DNA of 41,076 nt from an uncultured Eubacteriales bacterium (GCA_902764285.1 CACWVN010000005.1:1-41076), one strand, 5' to 3'; numbered from the stretch's first letter, positions 22,668 through 30,766 are shown. The notes: generated by a model not told the origin, from the sequence alone. Made by a program: numbers and translations.

Positions 22668-23783
22668 ATGGGCAGGGTCATTTCCGCCGGGCATATCTGC
22701 CTGGACATCACGCCGGTGTTCCCGCCGGAGCGCCGCTGCGGGCATATCGGCGACCTGCTGGTGCCGGGCAAGCTAATCCAGATCGGCGCGGCCAGCGTGC
22801 ACACCGGCGGCAGCGTGGCCAACACCGGTCTGGCGCTGAAGCTGCTGGGCAACGATGTGACGCTGCTGGGCAAGATCGGCGACGACGCCTTCGGCGACAT
22901 GGCGCGGCAGATCGTGGCCGGCTACGGCGCGGGCGGGCTGATCGTGGATCCGGAGGGCTCCACCTCGTATTCCGTGGTGCTGGCCGTGCCGGGCATCGAC
23001 CGCATCTTCCTGCACAACCCCGGCGCCAACGACACCTTTTCCGCCGGGGATATCCCCGAAGCGGCGCTGGCGGACGCGCAGCTGTTCCACTTCGGCTATC
23101 CGCCGCTGATGCGCCGCATTTACGAAAACGGCGGCGCCGGGCTGCGGGACATGCTCCGCGGCGTGAAGGCCCGCGGCATCGCCACCAGCCTGGACCTGGC
23201 GGCGGTGGATCCCGTCAGCGAGGCGGGCCGCGCCGACTGGCGGGCGATCCTCGCCGCCGCCCTGCCCTATGTGGATTTCTTCGTTCCCAGCTTCGAGGAG
23301 CTGTGCTTTATGCTGGATCGCGCGCGCTACGACGCGCTGGCAGCCGCGGGCGGCGATATGACCGCGCAGCTGGACCTGGCCCGGGACGCCGCGCCGCTGG
23401 CGGAGGCGTGCTTGGCGATGGGCTGCGGCGCGGTGCTGGTCAAATGCGGGCTCTCGGGCATGCTGTACCGCACCGGATCGCGCGAAAGGATCGCGGAGAT
23501 CGGGCCGCGGCTGGGGCTGAACGCCGATCTGTGGGCCGACCGGGCCGGCGAGCAGCCGTGCTTCCGGGCGGAGACCGTGCGCAGCGGCACCGGCGCCGGC
23601 GACGTGAGCATCGCCGCGTACCTGACCGCCGTGATGAACGGCGAATCGCCCGCCGCGTGCGCGCGGCTGGCCGCCGCCGAGGGCGCGGCGTCGGTATCCA
23701 GCTACGACGCGCTGGGCGGCATACTGCCGATGGACGAACTGAAGCGGCGCATCGACGCCGGATGGAAGACGATGGAGGGATAG
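22668..23783 (+). CDS. PfkB family carbohydrate kinase
   Basis: Phosphorylates a sugar or nucleoside with ATP; exact substrate unknown. The 371-residue protein has the ribokinase-type N-terminal signature (GGSVANTGLALKLLGNDVTLLGKIGDDAFG), substrate-lid residues, and the C-terminal SGTGAGDVSIAAYL motif with the catalytic base D312 in GAGD. The usual GAGDxF has S-I in place of x-F. It carries an insertion-rich middle and is longer than ribokinase (about 300). ATG at 22668 follows GGGGAGG. It lies two bases before the aldolase gene, so the two make a kinase-aldolase module that would phosphorylate and split a ketose. Confidence 0.92.
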   Translation: MGRVISAGHICLDITPVFPPERRCGHIGDLLVPGKLIQIGAASVHTGGSVANTGLALKLLGNDVTLLGKIGDDAFGDMARQIVAGYGAGGLIVDPEGSTSYSVVLAVPGIDRIFLHNPGANDTFSAGDIPEAALADAQLFHFGYPPLMRRIYENGGAGLRDMLRGVKARGIATSLDLAAVDPVSEAGRADWRAILAAALPYVDFFVPSFEELCFMLDRARYDALAAAGGDMTAQLDLARDAAPLAEACLAMGCGAVLVKCGLSGMLYRTGSRERIAEIGPRLGLNADLWADRAGEQPCFRAETVRSGTGAGDVSIAAYLTAVMNGESPAACARLAAAEGAASVSSYDALGGILPMDELKRRIDAGWKTMEG

Positions 23784-23785
23784 CC

Positions 23786-24631
23786 ATGCTGGTCAATATG
23801 AAGCAGATGCTGGAAAAGGCCCGTTCGGGCGGCTATGCCGTGGGCTTTTTCAACGCGGTGAACGTGGAGATGGCCCGCGCCATCATCGAAACGGCGGAAG
23901 AACTGCGCGCCCCGGTGATCGTGGGCACGGCGGAAGTGCTGCTGCCGGCGATGCCGCTGGAGCGGGTGGCGGAATACCTGGTGCCCATGGCGGAAAAGGC
24001 CGGCGTGCCCGTGGCGGTGCACTACGACCACGGCCTGACGTTTGACAAGTGCATGGAGGCGCTGCGGCTGGGCTTCACCTCCGTCATGTACGACTGCTCC
24101 ACCGCCGCCTATGAGGAAAACCTCGCCGCCGTGGCGGAGATGGTGAAGATCTGCCGCGCGATGGGCGCGACGGTGGAGGGCGAGCTGGGCCACGTGGGCG
24201 ACAACGAGGGCGCGGGCCGGCTGGCCAATCCCTCTGATTATTTCACCGACCCGGCGCTGGCGGAGGATTTCGTGCGGCGCACCGGCGTGGACGCGCTGGC
24301 CGTGGCCGTGGGCAACGCCCACGGGGATTACAAGTTCCCGCCGAAGCTGGATTTCGACCGGATCACCGCCATCTCCGAGATCACCGGCGTGCCGCTGGTG
24401 CTGCACGGCGGCAGCGGGCTTTCCGACGACGATTTCCGCGAAGCCGCCCGGCGCGGCGTGTGCAAGGTAAACATCTTTACCGACCTGGACAAGGCCGGCA
24501 AGGCCGGCATCGAGGCGGGCCTGCGCGCCGGCGCGGGATCGGCCATGGCGCTGATTCCCTATGCGATCGAAGCCATGAAGGCCGTGGTCCGGGAGAAGAT
24601 CGAGCTGTTCGGATCGCGGGGCATGGCGTAG
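23786..24631 (+). CDS. Class II fructose/tagatose-bisphosphate aldolase family protein
   Basis: Zinc-dependent aldolase splitting a ketose bisphosphate (or related ketose 1-phosphate) into dihydroxyacetone phosphate and an aldehyde. The 281-residue protein has VHYDHG (zinc ligand region, H79 and H82), EGELGHVG, AVAVGNAHGDYKF with a zinc histidine, and LVLHGGSGLSDDDF with another, then KVNIFTDLD for phosphate binding. Length fits the GatY/KbaY/Fba subgroup. Start ATG at 23786 follows GGAGGGA, which overlaps the kinase stop. Sugar specificity cannot be set from sequence; the coupled PfkB kinase suggests a dedicated catabolic pathway rather than glycolysis. Confidence 0.94.
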   Translation: MLVNMKQMLEKARSGGYAVGFFNAVNVEMARAIIETAEELRAPVIVGTAEVLLPAMPLERVAEYLVPMAEKAGVPVAVHYDHGLTFDKCMEALRLGFTSVMYDCSTAAYEENLAAVAEMVKICRAMGATVEGELGHVGDNEGAGRLANPSDYFTDPALAEDFVRRTGVDALAVAVGNAHGDYKFPPKLDFDRITAISEITGVPLVLHGGSGLSDDDFREAARRGVCKVNIFTDLDKAGKAGIEAGLRAGAGSAMALIPYAIEAMKAVVREKIELFGSRGMA

Positions 24632-24681
24632 CGCGGCCTCATCGCTCCCGGCGGAACGGTTCGCCCCGTTTGTGCGCGAAA

Positions 24682-24711
24682 AAAAGCCCGTCCTGAAGAG
24701 GACGGGCTTTT
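24682..24711 (-). terminator. Bidirectional terminator between the aldolase gene and tRNA-Arg
   Basis: Thirteen-base stem 24682-24694 with 24699-24711, loop GAAG. On the minus strand it directly abuts the tRNA CCA end and is followed by seven T; on the plus strand it ends in TTTT. Confidence 0.9.
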
Positions 24712-24787
24712 GGCGCACCCAAAGGGATTCGAACCCCTGACCTGCCGCTTAGGAGGCGGCCGCTCTATCCTGCTGAGCTATGGGTGC
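24711..24787 (-). tRNA. tRNA-Arg, anticodon CCU
   Basis: Cloverleaf read on the minus strand: acceptor GCACCCA/TGGGTGC, D arm GCTC...GAGC, anticodon stem GCCGC/GCGGC with loop CTCCTAA (anticodon CCT, decoding AGG), T arm with loop TTCGAAT, discriminator G, and an encoded CCA (24711-24713). 77 bases. Its own promoter lies at 24823-24851. Confidence 0.96.
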
Positions 24788-24822
24788 CTGCAAATCGTCC
24801 CGGCGGCGCCGGAACAGGTAAT

Positions 24823-24851
24823 ATTATGTCACGAACCGCCGGGGTTGTCAA
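24823..24851 (-). promoter_or_regulatory. Promoter of tRNA-Arg
   Basis: Minus strand TTGACA (24846-24851), 17-base spacer, CATAAT (24823-24828). Confidence 0.75.
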
Positions 24852-24863
24852 GGGCGAATGCGT

Positions 24864-25637
24864 TTATTTCGCGCCCGCTGGCTTCCGCGCGGCGATCAGA
24901 TACCGGTGGATCATGCCCGACACCGCGCCGTCGCGCTCCAGGACGCGCTGCGCCTCCAGCAGCCGGTCGAAGCAGGCGTCCACCGAGAAGCCGGGAAACT
25001 CCCATTCGATGATCCGCGCGAACCACACCAGCGCGCCGATATCGTAGAACCGGATTGGCCGGAAGCATTCCCCCGCCCGCAGGATCTCGAATCCCGCCGC
25101 CTCAAACCGCGCCCGCTGCGTCGCCAGGTTCATGCCGGGAAAGGGCTTCGGCACGTCCGGCAGCAGCAGCTGTACCAGCTCCCGGTCGTTTTCGTCGCCC
25201 ACCTGCTGGGTGATGAACCGCCCGCCGGGCTTCAGCACGCGCCACAGCTCCGCCGGGTCGAAATCGCCGTGGCGGTTGATGACCACGTCGAACTCGCCGT
25301 CCCCGAAGGGCAGGGCCGCGCAGTCGTTCGCCGCCCGGAAATCGATGCCCAGCGGCAGCAGCTTTTCGCGGCACAGCGCCGCATTGGGCGGCCAGCCCTC
25401 GGTCGCCGCCGTGCGCGACGCCGGATGCCCCAGCGACAGCAGAAATTCCCCGCCGCCGGTATCGGTGTCCAGCAGCCGGTCCTCGTCCTTCAATTCGGAC
25501 AGCACGATTTCCCGGTAATCCCAGGGAAAATCGTCCTTCTGCGAATACCTGCCTTCGATGTGGCTGAAATCCCACCCGCGCATGTGCGCCCGGTCTTCCT
25601 CGGCCAGCCAGGCGCGCCTGAGTTCGTCCGCATTCAC
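24864..25637 (-). CDS. Class I SAM-dependent methyltransferase
   Basis: Methylates an unknown substrate. About 257 residues; motif I LLDTDTGGGEFLL (usually D-x-G-x-G-G-G) , a motif-II-like acidic segment, FGDGEFDVVINRHGDFDPAELWRVLKPGGRFITQQVG (motifs II-III), and an all-alpha C-terminal cap. An ATG at 25646 directly touches AGGAGG with no spacer, whereas GTG at 25637 (codon 4 of that frame) is nine bases away; the GTG is preferred. It lies upstream of tRNA-Arg on the same strand and divergent from a VanZ-like gene; neither gives a clue to substrate. Confidence 0.88.
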   Translation of the reverse strand: MNADELRRAWLAEEDRAHMRGWDFSHIEGRYSQKDDFPWDYREIVLSELKDEDRLLDTDTGGGEFLLSLGHPASRTAATEGWPPNAALCREKLLPLGIDFRAANDCAALPFGDGEFDVVINRHGDFDPAELWRVLKPGGRFITQQVGDENDRELVQLLLPDVPKPFPGMNLATQRARFEAAGFEILRAGECFRPIRFYDIGALVWFARIIEWEFPGFSVDACFDRLLEAQRVLERDGAVSGMIHRYLIAARKPAGAK

Positions 25638-25663
25638 GATTGTCATCCTCCTGTCGCGCTGCC

Positions 25664-25692
25664 TTGCGGTTTTTACACACCCGTGCTATGAT
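25664..25692 (+). promoter_or_regulatory. Promoter of the first VanZ-like gene
   Basis: TTGCGG (25664-25669), 17-base spacer, TATGAT (25687-25692), 30 bases before the start codon. Confidence 0.7.
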
Positions 25693-25722
25693 TATAAACA
25701 AATCCACCCTCGGGAGCCCGAA

Positions 25723-26208
25723 ATGAAGCATCGAAATCTATGGCTGATCCTGACGCTGCTGGCTTCGCTGGCCGTCGCGGGGCTGATCTTTTTCTTTTCC
25801 GCCCAGAAAGCGGCGGTTTCCGACGTGACGAGCGCCGGCATCGTGGAGCGCGTGCTGCACGCGCTGTTCCGGCATTTTGAAGAGATGCCCGCCGATACTC
25901 AGGCGTCGCTCCGCGATGCGGTGACGTTCGCGGTGCGCAAGCTGGCCCATTTCAGCCTGTTCGGTCTGCTGGGTTTCTGCCTGATGGCCCATCTGTGGGT
26001 GCGCCGCGAAGGGAAGCCGGAACGGCCCACGGCGCTCTGGGCCTGGGGCTGCTCTGCGCTGTACGCCGTGTCGGACGAACTGCACCAGATGTTCGTGGAC
26101 GGACGCAGCGCGGAGCTGCGCGACGTGGGCATCGACAGCGCCGGGGTGCTGTGCGGCATATTGTTCATGTGGCTGCTGCTGCGGCTGGTTTCGCGGCGCA
26201 GGCGATAA
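25723..26208 (+). CDS. VanZ-like membrane protein
   Basis: Membrane protein of unknown function; the family is named from teicoplanin resistance. The 161-residue protein has four predicted helices (about 7-26, 68-87, 101-118, 137-155), the RKLAHFSLFGLLGF segment, and the conserved ALYAVSDELHQMFVDGRSAELRDVGIDSAG motif linking helices 3 and 4. The start at 25723 follows CGGGAG. It ends in a perfect bidirectional terminator shared with azlD. Antibiotic resistance cannot be claimed from this alone. Confidence 0.92.
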   Translation: MKHRNLWLILTLLASLAVAGLIFFFSAQKAAVSDVTSAGIVERVLHALFRHFEEMPADTQASLRDAVTFAVRKLAHFSLFGLLGFCLMAHLWVRREGKPERPTALWAWGCSALYAVSDELHQMFVDGRSAELRDVGIDSAGVLCGILFMWLLLRLVSRRRR

Positions 26209-26232
26209 AAAAGCGGGCATGCCCGCTTTTTT
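26207..26232. terminator. Bidirectional terminator between vanZ-like and azlD
   Basis: AAAAAAGCGGGC (26207-26218), AT, GCCCGCTTTTTT (26221-26232). Works on both strands and overlaps the stop codons of both genes. Confidence 0.95.
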
Positions 26233-26542
26233 ATTTGACCAGCACCAGCTCTGCGACGAACACGATGGCGCAGCAGGCCACCGACACCTGGAACAGGCTG
26301 CCGCCGAACCAGGACAGCGCCAGGCCCGCGGCCAGGGCGATGCCGGCAGCGACGGGGCTCTGGGTGGCGGAGAGTATGGCCGGGAACGTCATCACCGCCA
26401 GCGTGACGTAGGGCACGTAAAACAGGAACGAGCGGATGGTGGTGTTGGTGATCTCCCGGCGGATCAGCGTCAGCGGCAGCACGCGGATCAGGTAGGACAC
26501 CGCCCACATGCCCAGGATGTACAGATAGACGTTATGCCCCAC
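26231..26542 (-). CDS. azlD: Branched-chain amino acid transport protein AzlD
   Basis: Small subunit of the AzlCD branched-chain amino acid exporter. The 103-residue protein has four hydrophobic segments and the family-typical WAVSYLIRVLPL start and SFLFYVPYVTLAVMTFPAIL. It overlaps azlC by 11 bases, which fits fixed subunit production. It ends in the bidirectional terminator. Confidence 0.93.
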   Translation of the reverse strand: MGHNVYLYILGMWAVSYLIRVLPLTLIRREITNTTIRSFLFYVPYVTLAVMTFPAILSATQSPVAAGIALAAGLALSWFGGSLFQVSVACCAIVFVAELVLVK

Positions 26543-27254
26543 GGCCTTCGCCTCCCTTCACCGGAAACAGCAGCGCCGCGCCCAGGGAAATGGCCACCGT
26601 GAGGATGATGATCTTCACGCCCGGGGAAATGATGTCGAACCAGGACAGCGCGTTGAACGCCCAGCTGGCCGCGAAGCTGATCGCCACCAGCGCGGCGATG
26701 ATCCGGTTTTTCCGGGCCGGCGGCACGAAGATCGACATGAACATGCCGTACAGCCCCACCGACAGCGCGCTGACCACCCGCGCCGGCAGGACGTTGCCCA
26801 GCACCACGCCCGCCAGCGTGCCCAGCGCCCAGCCGGGCGTGGCCACGGCGGCCATGCCGTAGTTGTAATAGGGGTTCAGGCGGCCCTCCACCGAGACGGA
26901 CACGCCGAAGATCTCGTCGGTGATCCACAGGCCCATCAGCAGCCGGTGGCGCAGCGGCAGCGCCGGGTCCACCTTCTGGGAAAGCGCCGTCGACATCAGC
27001 AGGTAGCGGGCGTTGGCGATGGCTTCCATCACCACCACCTCCAGATAGCCGGCGCCGGCGGCGATCAGCGTGAAGCCGATGTGCTGGCCCGCGGAAGCCA
27101 TGATCAGCGCGCTGGCGATGGTGGCCTGGGCGGCCGTGATGCCCGCCTTGCGCGCCAGGATGCCCAGCGCGATGGACACGGCGAAATACCCCAGCATGAT
27201 CGGGATGCCGTCCTTCAGTCCCTTCAAAAACCACTTCTTGCGGTCGGTCAGCAT
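26532..27254 (-). CDS. azlC: Branched-chain amino acid exporter AzlC
   Basis: Large membrane subunit of the AzlCD exporter. The 240-residue protein shows GLKDGIPIMLGYFAVSIALGILARKAG at its start, then SALIMASAGQ, YLEVVVMEAIANARYLLMSTAL and LLMGLWITDEIF, all typical AzlC landmarks, with about seven to eight hydrophobic segments. Start at 27254; GGAG lies about 12 bases upstream. Transcribed with azlD from the promoter at 27291-27318. In Bacillus the equivalent operon is controlled by an Lrp-like regulator, but no such gene is adjacent here. Confidence 0.95.
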   Translation of the reverse strand: MLTDRKKWFLKGLKDGIPIMLGYFAVSIALGILARKAGITAAQATIASALIMASAGQHIGFTLIAAGAGYLEVVVMEAIANARYLLMSTALSQKVDPALPLRHRLLMGLWITDEIFGVSVSVEGRLNPYYNYGMAAVATPGWALGTLAGVVLGNVLPARVVSALSVGLYGMFMSIFVPPARKNRIIAALVAISFAASWAFNALSWFDIISPGVKIIILTVAISLGAALLFPVKGGEGRGA

Positions 27255-27290
27255 GCGTAACGCGTCTCCCTTGACAGTATGGTCCCCACT

Positions 27291-27318
27291 ATATTACACC
27301 GATTCCCGGGTTTGTCAA
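27291..27318 (-). promoter_or_regulatory. Promoter of azlCD
   Basis: Minus strand TTGACA (27313-27318), 16-base spacer, TAATAT (27291-27296). Confidence 0.75.
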
Positions 27319-27331
27319 AGGAGAGGTATGT

Positions 27332-27356
27332 AAAAAAACCGCGTAATCGCGGTTTT
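27332..27356 (-). terminator. Terminator of the second VanZ-like gene
   Basis: AAAACCGCG-TAAT-CGCGGTTTT (27335-27356), followed on the minus strand by a run of seven T. Confidence 0.9.
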
Positions 27357-27367
27357 GCGCGCGGCGT

Positions 27368-27799
27368 CTACGCGGCGGCCTTCCGGCGCGCCCGGCGCCG
27401 CGATCCGTCCCGGCCGACGAGTGCGCGCGCGCACCAGGCGGCCAGCCGCAGCGCCAGGATGCCCGCCGTGACGGCGAAGAACCCGGCGAGGCCCGCGGCC
27501 ACGTCGGCAAAATCCATGCTGCCCGTGCCGGTCACCGTCTGGCCGATCTCAATGGCGCAGGTCAGCACCACCAGCACCGTGAACACGTAGATCCACGCGA
27601 CCGCCAGCACGCGGCCCCGTTTCACCAGCCACCTGAACACCGGATAGGCCAGCAGCATCAGCATCAGGCCGATGGCGCCGATCACCAGAAAGTGCAGCTG
27701 CTTGTCGGAAAAGTTGGTTTCGAAGCTGTCGTTCAGGGTCAGTATAAAGTCGTGGGCGCGGGCGATCCACGCCACGAGAAGGTTCAGGTATTTGGACAT
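27368..27799 (-). CDS. Small VanZ-like integral membrane protein
   Basis: Function unknown. The 143-residue protein has three to four hydrophobic segments, SDKQLHFLVIGAIGLMLML (about 31-49), and AIEIGQTVTGTGSMDFADVAAGLAGF, which resembles the E-x-x-Q...G-x-x-D-x-x-D pattern of VanZ-like proteins. The C-terminus is strongly basic (GRDGSRRRARRKAAA). ATG at 27799 follows AAGGAG. It lies between azlC and the XRE regulator with a terminator on each side, so it is transcribed alone; I see no clear promoter in the 100 bases upstream. Confidence 0.75.
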   Translation of the reverse strand: MSKYLNLLVAWIARAHDFILTLNDSFETNFSDKQLHFLVIGAIGLMLMLLAYPVFRWLVKRGRVLAVAWIYVFTVLVVLTCAIEIGQTVTGTGSMDFADVAAGLAGFFAVTAGILALRLAAWCARALVGRDGSRRRARRKAAA

Positions 27800-27901
27800 C
27801 GTCTTTCTCCTTGTTTCGCGTTTTCGGCGCCTTTCGTCATTTTGCGCCGCGGCGCGCGGAAATACGCGCCTTCAGTTGGATGCACTTTATGCCAAAAAAG
27901 T

Positions 27902-27928
27902 TGCATCCCGGAAATGATTCCGGGATGC
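27902..27928 (-). terminator. Terminator of the XRE-TPR regulator gene
   Basis: GCATCCCGGAA (27903-27913), loop ATGA, TTCCGGGATGC (27918-27928). On the minus strand it runs into AACTTTTTTGG. Confidence 0.9.
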
Positions 27929-27941
27929 GTCCGTCCGGTTT

Positions 27942-28982
27942 TCAGCCGTTCATGCGCCCGCGCAGGCGCTCGATCTCGCGCCGGTGAACGTCCACGCCCT
28001 CGCCCTCGGTGAAGCCCCAGTCCTCGCGCATGATATCCATGATCCGCTCGTGGGCGCGAATGGCGGCGGCATAGTCGCCCTTGATCTCGTATATCTGCGC
28101 CACGGATTCCTCGCAGTCCACGAAGCGCGGCTTTTCCCTGAGCGGCATGGCCCTTTCCTGCGCCGCCAGCGCCTCGTCCCAGCGGGCCAGCCCGGCCATC
28201 TCGTCGGCAAAGGAAACCCATACCAGCCAGTTCTCCGGATCGCGCTCGGTCATCCGGCGAAAGTGCGCCATCGCGCCGTCGGGATCGAAGGCCGCCAGGC
28301 AGATTTGCCCCTCGTACAGGTCGCAGTGGTACGTGTCCGCCACCGCGCGCAGCTTCGCCAGATAATCCCGGGCCTCGTCCAGCCGGCGGTCGGCGATCAG
28401 CAGATCCAGCAGCCAGTAGTAATTCCGGCGATCCTCCGGATGCGCGGCCACCACGCCCATATAGAAATCGATCAGCTTATGGTGGTTGGCGCAATACCAG
28501 TCCGAGATCACGCCCTTTTCCGCCCCGAACACGGCGTTGTGCGCCTCCTTTTCCCCCGGGTCCAGCGCCAGCGCCTCCCTCGCCAGCGGCGAGGCCAGGT
28601 CGTGGTATTCGTCCGCCCGCTTGTTGTACAGCTGCGCCAGCAGCAGCGTCGCCCGGGGCCGGGCGGCCGCGTCCTGCCGCTTTTCCTTCAGCCAGCGCTC
28701 GGTCTGCCGGAATTCGTCCTCCGGCAGGAACCGCACGTCCAGCAGCATGGTTTCGATACGGTCGAAGCGCGCCTCGTCGGTCATGGAAAACAGCTCGTCG
28801 ATGGTGGCGCCCAGCAGCACCGACAGCTCCGGCAGCAGCTGGATATCCGGCATCCCGACGCCGCTTTCCCACTTGGAGACGGCCTGGGGCGTCAGATTCA
28901 GCTTCTGCGCCAGCTGTTCCTGGGTCATGCTGCGGGCCAGCCGCAGCCGGCGGATGTTCGCGCCGATTTCGGTACCCGTCAT
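27942..28982 (-). CDS. XRE-family regulator with TPR-like C-terminus
   Basis: Transcription regulator of unknown targets. The 346-residue protein has a Cro/C1 helix-turn-helix at about 5-62 (IGANIRRLRLARSMTQEQLAQKLNL, AVSKWESGVGMPDIQLL) followed by helical repeats (about 70-330) resembling tetratricopeptide repeats, for example DPGEKEAHNAVFGAE and DPENWLVWVSFADEMAGLARWDEALAAQERAM. Such C-termini often sense a peptide or protein partner. ATG at 28982 follows AAGGAGTGATC, a strong site. No palindromic operator was seen just upstream. Confidence 0.93.
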   Translation of the reverse strand: MTGTEIGANIRRLRLARSMTQEQLAQKLNLTPQAVSKWESGVGMPDIQLLPELSVLLGATIDELFSMTDEARFDRIETMLLDVRFLPEDEFRQTERWLKEKRQDAAARPRATLLLAQLYNKRADEYHDLASPLAREALALDPGEKEAHNAVFGAEKGVISDWYCANHHKLIDFYMGVVAAHPEDRRNYYWLLDLLIADRRLDEARDYLAKLRAVADTYHCDLYEGQICLAAFDPDGAMAHFRRMTERDPENWLVWVSFADEMAGLARWDEALAAQERAMPLREKPRFVDCEESVAQIYEIKGDYAAAIRAHERIMDIMREDWGFTEGEGVDVHRREIERLRGRMNG

Positions 28983-29018
28983 GGAAGATCACTCCTTTTT
29001 CCCTGCTGGCAACAGAAT

Positions 29019-29055
29019 AACGCCGCGGCCGGTGAAAATCAATGGCCGCGGCGTT
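29019..29055 (-). terminator. Terminator-like hairpin after the aminotransferase gene
   Basis: AACGCCGCGGCC (29019-29030), 13-base loop, GGCCGCGGCGTT (29044-29055). Perfect 12-bp stem; only a short, broken T-run on the minus strand. Confidence 0.7.
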
Positions 29056-29088
29056 TACACGGGTCGATTGTGGGTTGAGCGCGCCGCG

Positions 29089-30261
29089 CTACAGCCGCTT
29101 CAGGAACCGCTCCAGGCGGTCCATGGCCTCGGAGAGGTTCGCCAGCGAGGAGGCGTAGCACATGCGCACGAAGCCCTCGCCGCCGGCGCCGAAGGCGGTG
29201 CCGGGGATGGCGGCCACGTGTTCCTCCACCAGGAACCTTTCGCAGAACTCCGAGCTGGTCAGCCCGGTGGAGCGGATGTCCGGGAAGGCGTAGAACGCGC
29301 CCCGGGGCTCAAAGCAGGCGAGCCCCGCGCCGCGCAGCTTGTCCAGCAGGAACCGGCGGCGGTAGTCGTAGTCCTTGCGCATCATCTCGATGTCGCCGTC
29401 GCCATCCTTCATGGCCTCGATGGCGGCGTACTGGCTGGTGGTGGGCGCGCACATGATGGCGTACTGGTGGATCTTCAGCATCTGCTTGATCAGCGGCTGC
29501 GGCCCGCACACATAGCCCAGGCGCCAGCCGGTCATGGCGTAGGCCTTTGAGAAGCCGTTGACGACCAGCGTGCGCTCGTACATATCCGAAATGTTGGCGA
29601 TGGACACGTGGTGCCCGCCGTAGGTCAGTTCGGCGTAGATCTCGTCCGACAGCACGATGATGTTCGTGCCGCGCAGCACGTCGGCGATGGCCTCCAGATC
29701 CGCGCGCTCCATGATGCCGCCGGTGGGGTTGTTCGGGAAGGGCAGCACCAGCAGCTTCGTGCGCGGCGTGATGGCGGCACGCAGCGCGTCGGCGGTCAGC
29801 CGGAATTCATCCTCGGCCTTCGTTTCCACGTAGACGGGCACGCCGCCCACCAGCTCCACGATGGGGCCGTAGCATACGAACGACGGCACGGGCACGATCA
29901 CCTCGTCGCCCTGGTTCACGATGGCGCGCACGGCGATGTCGATGCCCTCGCTGCCGCCCACCGTGACGACCATCTGTTTCATGGGGTCGTAATTCAGTGC
30001 GAAGCGCCGGCGCAGGTATCTGGCGATCTCCTGGCGCAGCGCGGCCAGGCCGGCGTTGCCGGTGTATTTGGTGAAGCCCTTCTCCAGCGCGTACACGCCG
30101 GCATCGCGGATGTGCCAGGGCGTGACGAAGTCCGGCTCGCCCACGCCCAGCGAGATGGCGTCGCCGGAATCCATGTTCTCCAGCAGGTCGAAGAACTTGC
30201 GAATGCCCGAGGGCGCGATGCCCTTCACCCGCGCGGACAGCGCGGATTCGTAATCGATCAT
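29089..30261 (-). CDS. Class I/II pyridoxal-phosphate aminotransferase
   Basis: PLP enzyme that moves amino groups between amino acids and 2-oxo acids; aspartate or aromatic/alanine substrates are likely but unproven. The 390-residue protein has ISLGVGEPDFVTP (37-48), FTKYTGNAGLAALRQEIA, LPFPNNPTGG (173-182), LSDEIYAEL with the cofactor aspartate, NGFSKAYAMTGWRLGY with the Schiff-base lysine K239, and a C-terminal FVRMCYASS arginine that binds the substrate carboxylate. The ATG overlaps the stop of the Lrp/AsnC gene by four bases (ATGA). This regulator-aminotransferase pair is common in Clostridia. Confidence 0.95.
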   Translation of the reverse strand: MIDYESALSARVKGIAPSGIRKFFDLLENMDSGDAISLGVGEPDFVTPWHIRDAGVYALEKGFTKYTGNAGLAALRQEIARYLRRRFALNYDPMKQMVVTVGGSEGIDIAVRAIVNQGDEVIVPVPSFVCYGPIVELVGGVPVYVETKAEDEFRLTADALRAAITPRTKLLVLPFPNNPTGGIMERADLEAIADVLRGTNIIVLSDEIYAELTYGGHHVSIANISDMYERTLVVNGFSKAYAMTGWRLGYVCGPQPLIKQMLKIHQYAIMCAPTTSQYAAIEAMKDGDGDIEMMRKDYDYRRRFLLDKLRGAGLACFEPRGAFYAFPDIRSTGLTSSEFCERFLVEEHVAAIPGTAFGAGGEGFVRMCYASSLANLSEAMDRLERFLKRL

Positions 30262-30737
30262 ACGAACAACACCCTCTCTTCCTGCTCGGGCAGCTTGGAG
30301 AACAGGACGTTCTTTTCCTTGTACTTCTTCAGTATGAAATGGGTGGCCGTGCCGGTGACGCCGTCGATGACGGCCAGCCGCGCGTGCACGAACTCCGCCA
30401 CCGCCCGCAGACTGCGCCCCGTGATGGTGACGGCCAGGTCATAGTCGCCGGACATCAGGTAGAGGCTCTCGACCTCCTCGTACTGGTAGATGCGCTCGGC
30501 GATGCGGTCAAAGCCGTCGCCCCGCTGGGGGGAAATGCGCACCTCGATCAGCGCGGTGACGAATTCATCGTCGGTCTTGGTCCAGTCGATCAGCGCCGGG
30601 TAGCCCAGGATGATGTGGTTTTTCTCGTAATCGGCGATCTCCGCGGCCACGTCCTTCTCCTCGCGGCCCAGCATCGTCGCCAGCTGCTGCGGCGTCTGCC
30701 GCCCGTCCTTTTCCAGCAGGTTCAAAAGCTCGTTCAC
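30258..30737 (-). CDS. Lrp/AsnC family transcriptional regulator
   Basis: Amino acid-responsive regulator. The 159-residue protein has an N-terminal helix-turn-helix (about 1-55: LLNLLEKDGRQTPQQLATMLGREEKDVAAEIADYEKNHII in parts) and a C-terminal RAM/AsnC ligand-binding domain (about 60-140, with VESLYLMSGDYDLAVTITG). The start is GTG at 30737, eight bases from GGGAGG. It is translationally coupled to the aminotransferase gene, which is probably its main target. The leader holds a terminator-like hairpin between promoter and start. Confidence 0.94.
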   Translation of the reverse strand: MNELLNLLEKDGRQTPQQLATMLGREEKDVAAEIADYEKNHIILGYPALIDWTKTDDEFVTALIEVRISPQRGDGFDRIAERIYQYEEVESLYLMSGDYDLAVTITGRSLRAVAEFVHARLAVIDGVTGTATHFILKKYKEKNVLFSKLPEQEERVLFV

Positions 30738-30766
30738 AAGCGCAACCTCCCCCGATTGATCGTGTC

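Noticed and set aside
24682-24711. Considered as a terminator only for the aldolase gene
   Set aside because: The T-run is longer on the minus strand and abuts the tRNA CCA end, so its main role is probably the tRNA-Arg terminator.
25723-26208. Glycopeptide resistance gene cluster
   Set aside because: Only VanZ-like proteins are present; no vanA/H/X or VanRS genes are nearby, so resistance is not supported.
27241-27318. Possible T-box or riboswitch before azlC
   Set aside because: The leader is too short and no specifier or antiterminator structure is visible; a plain promoter explains it.
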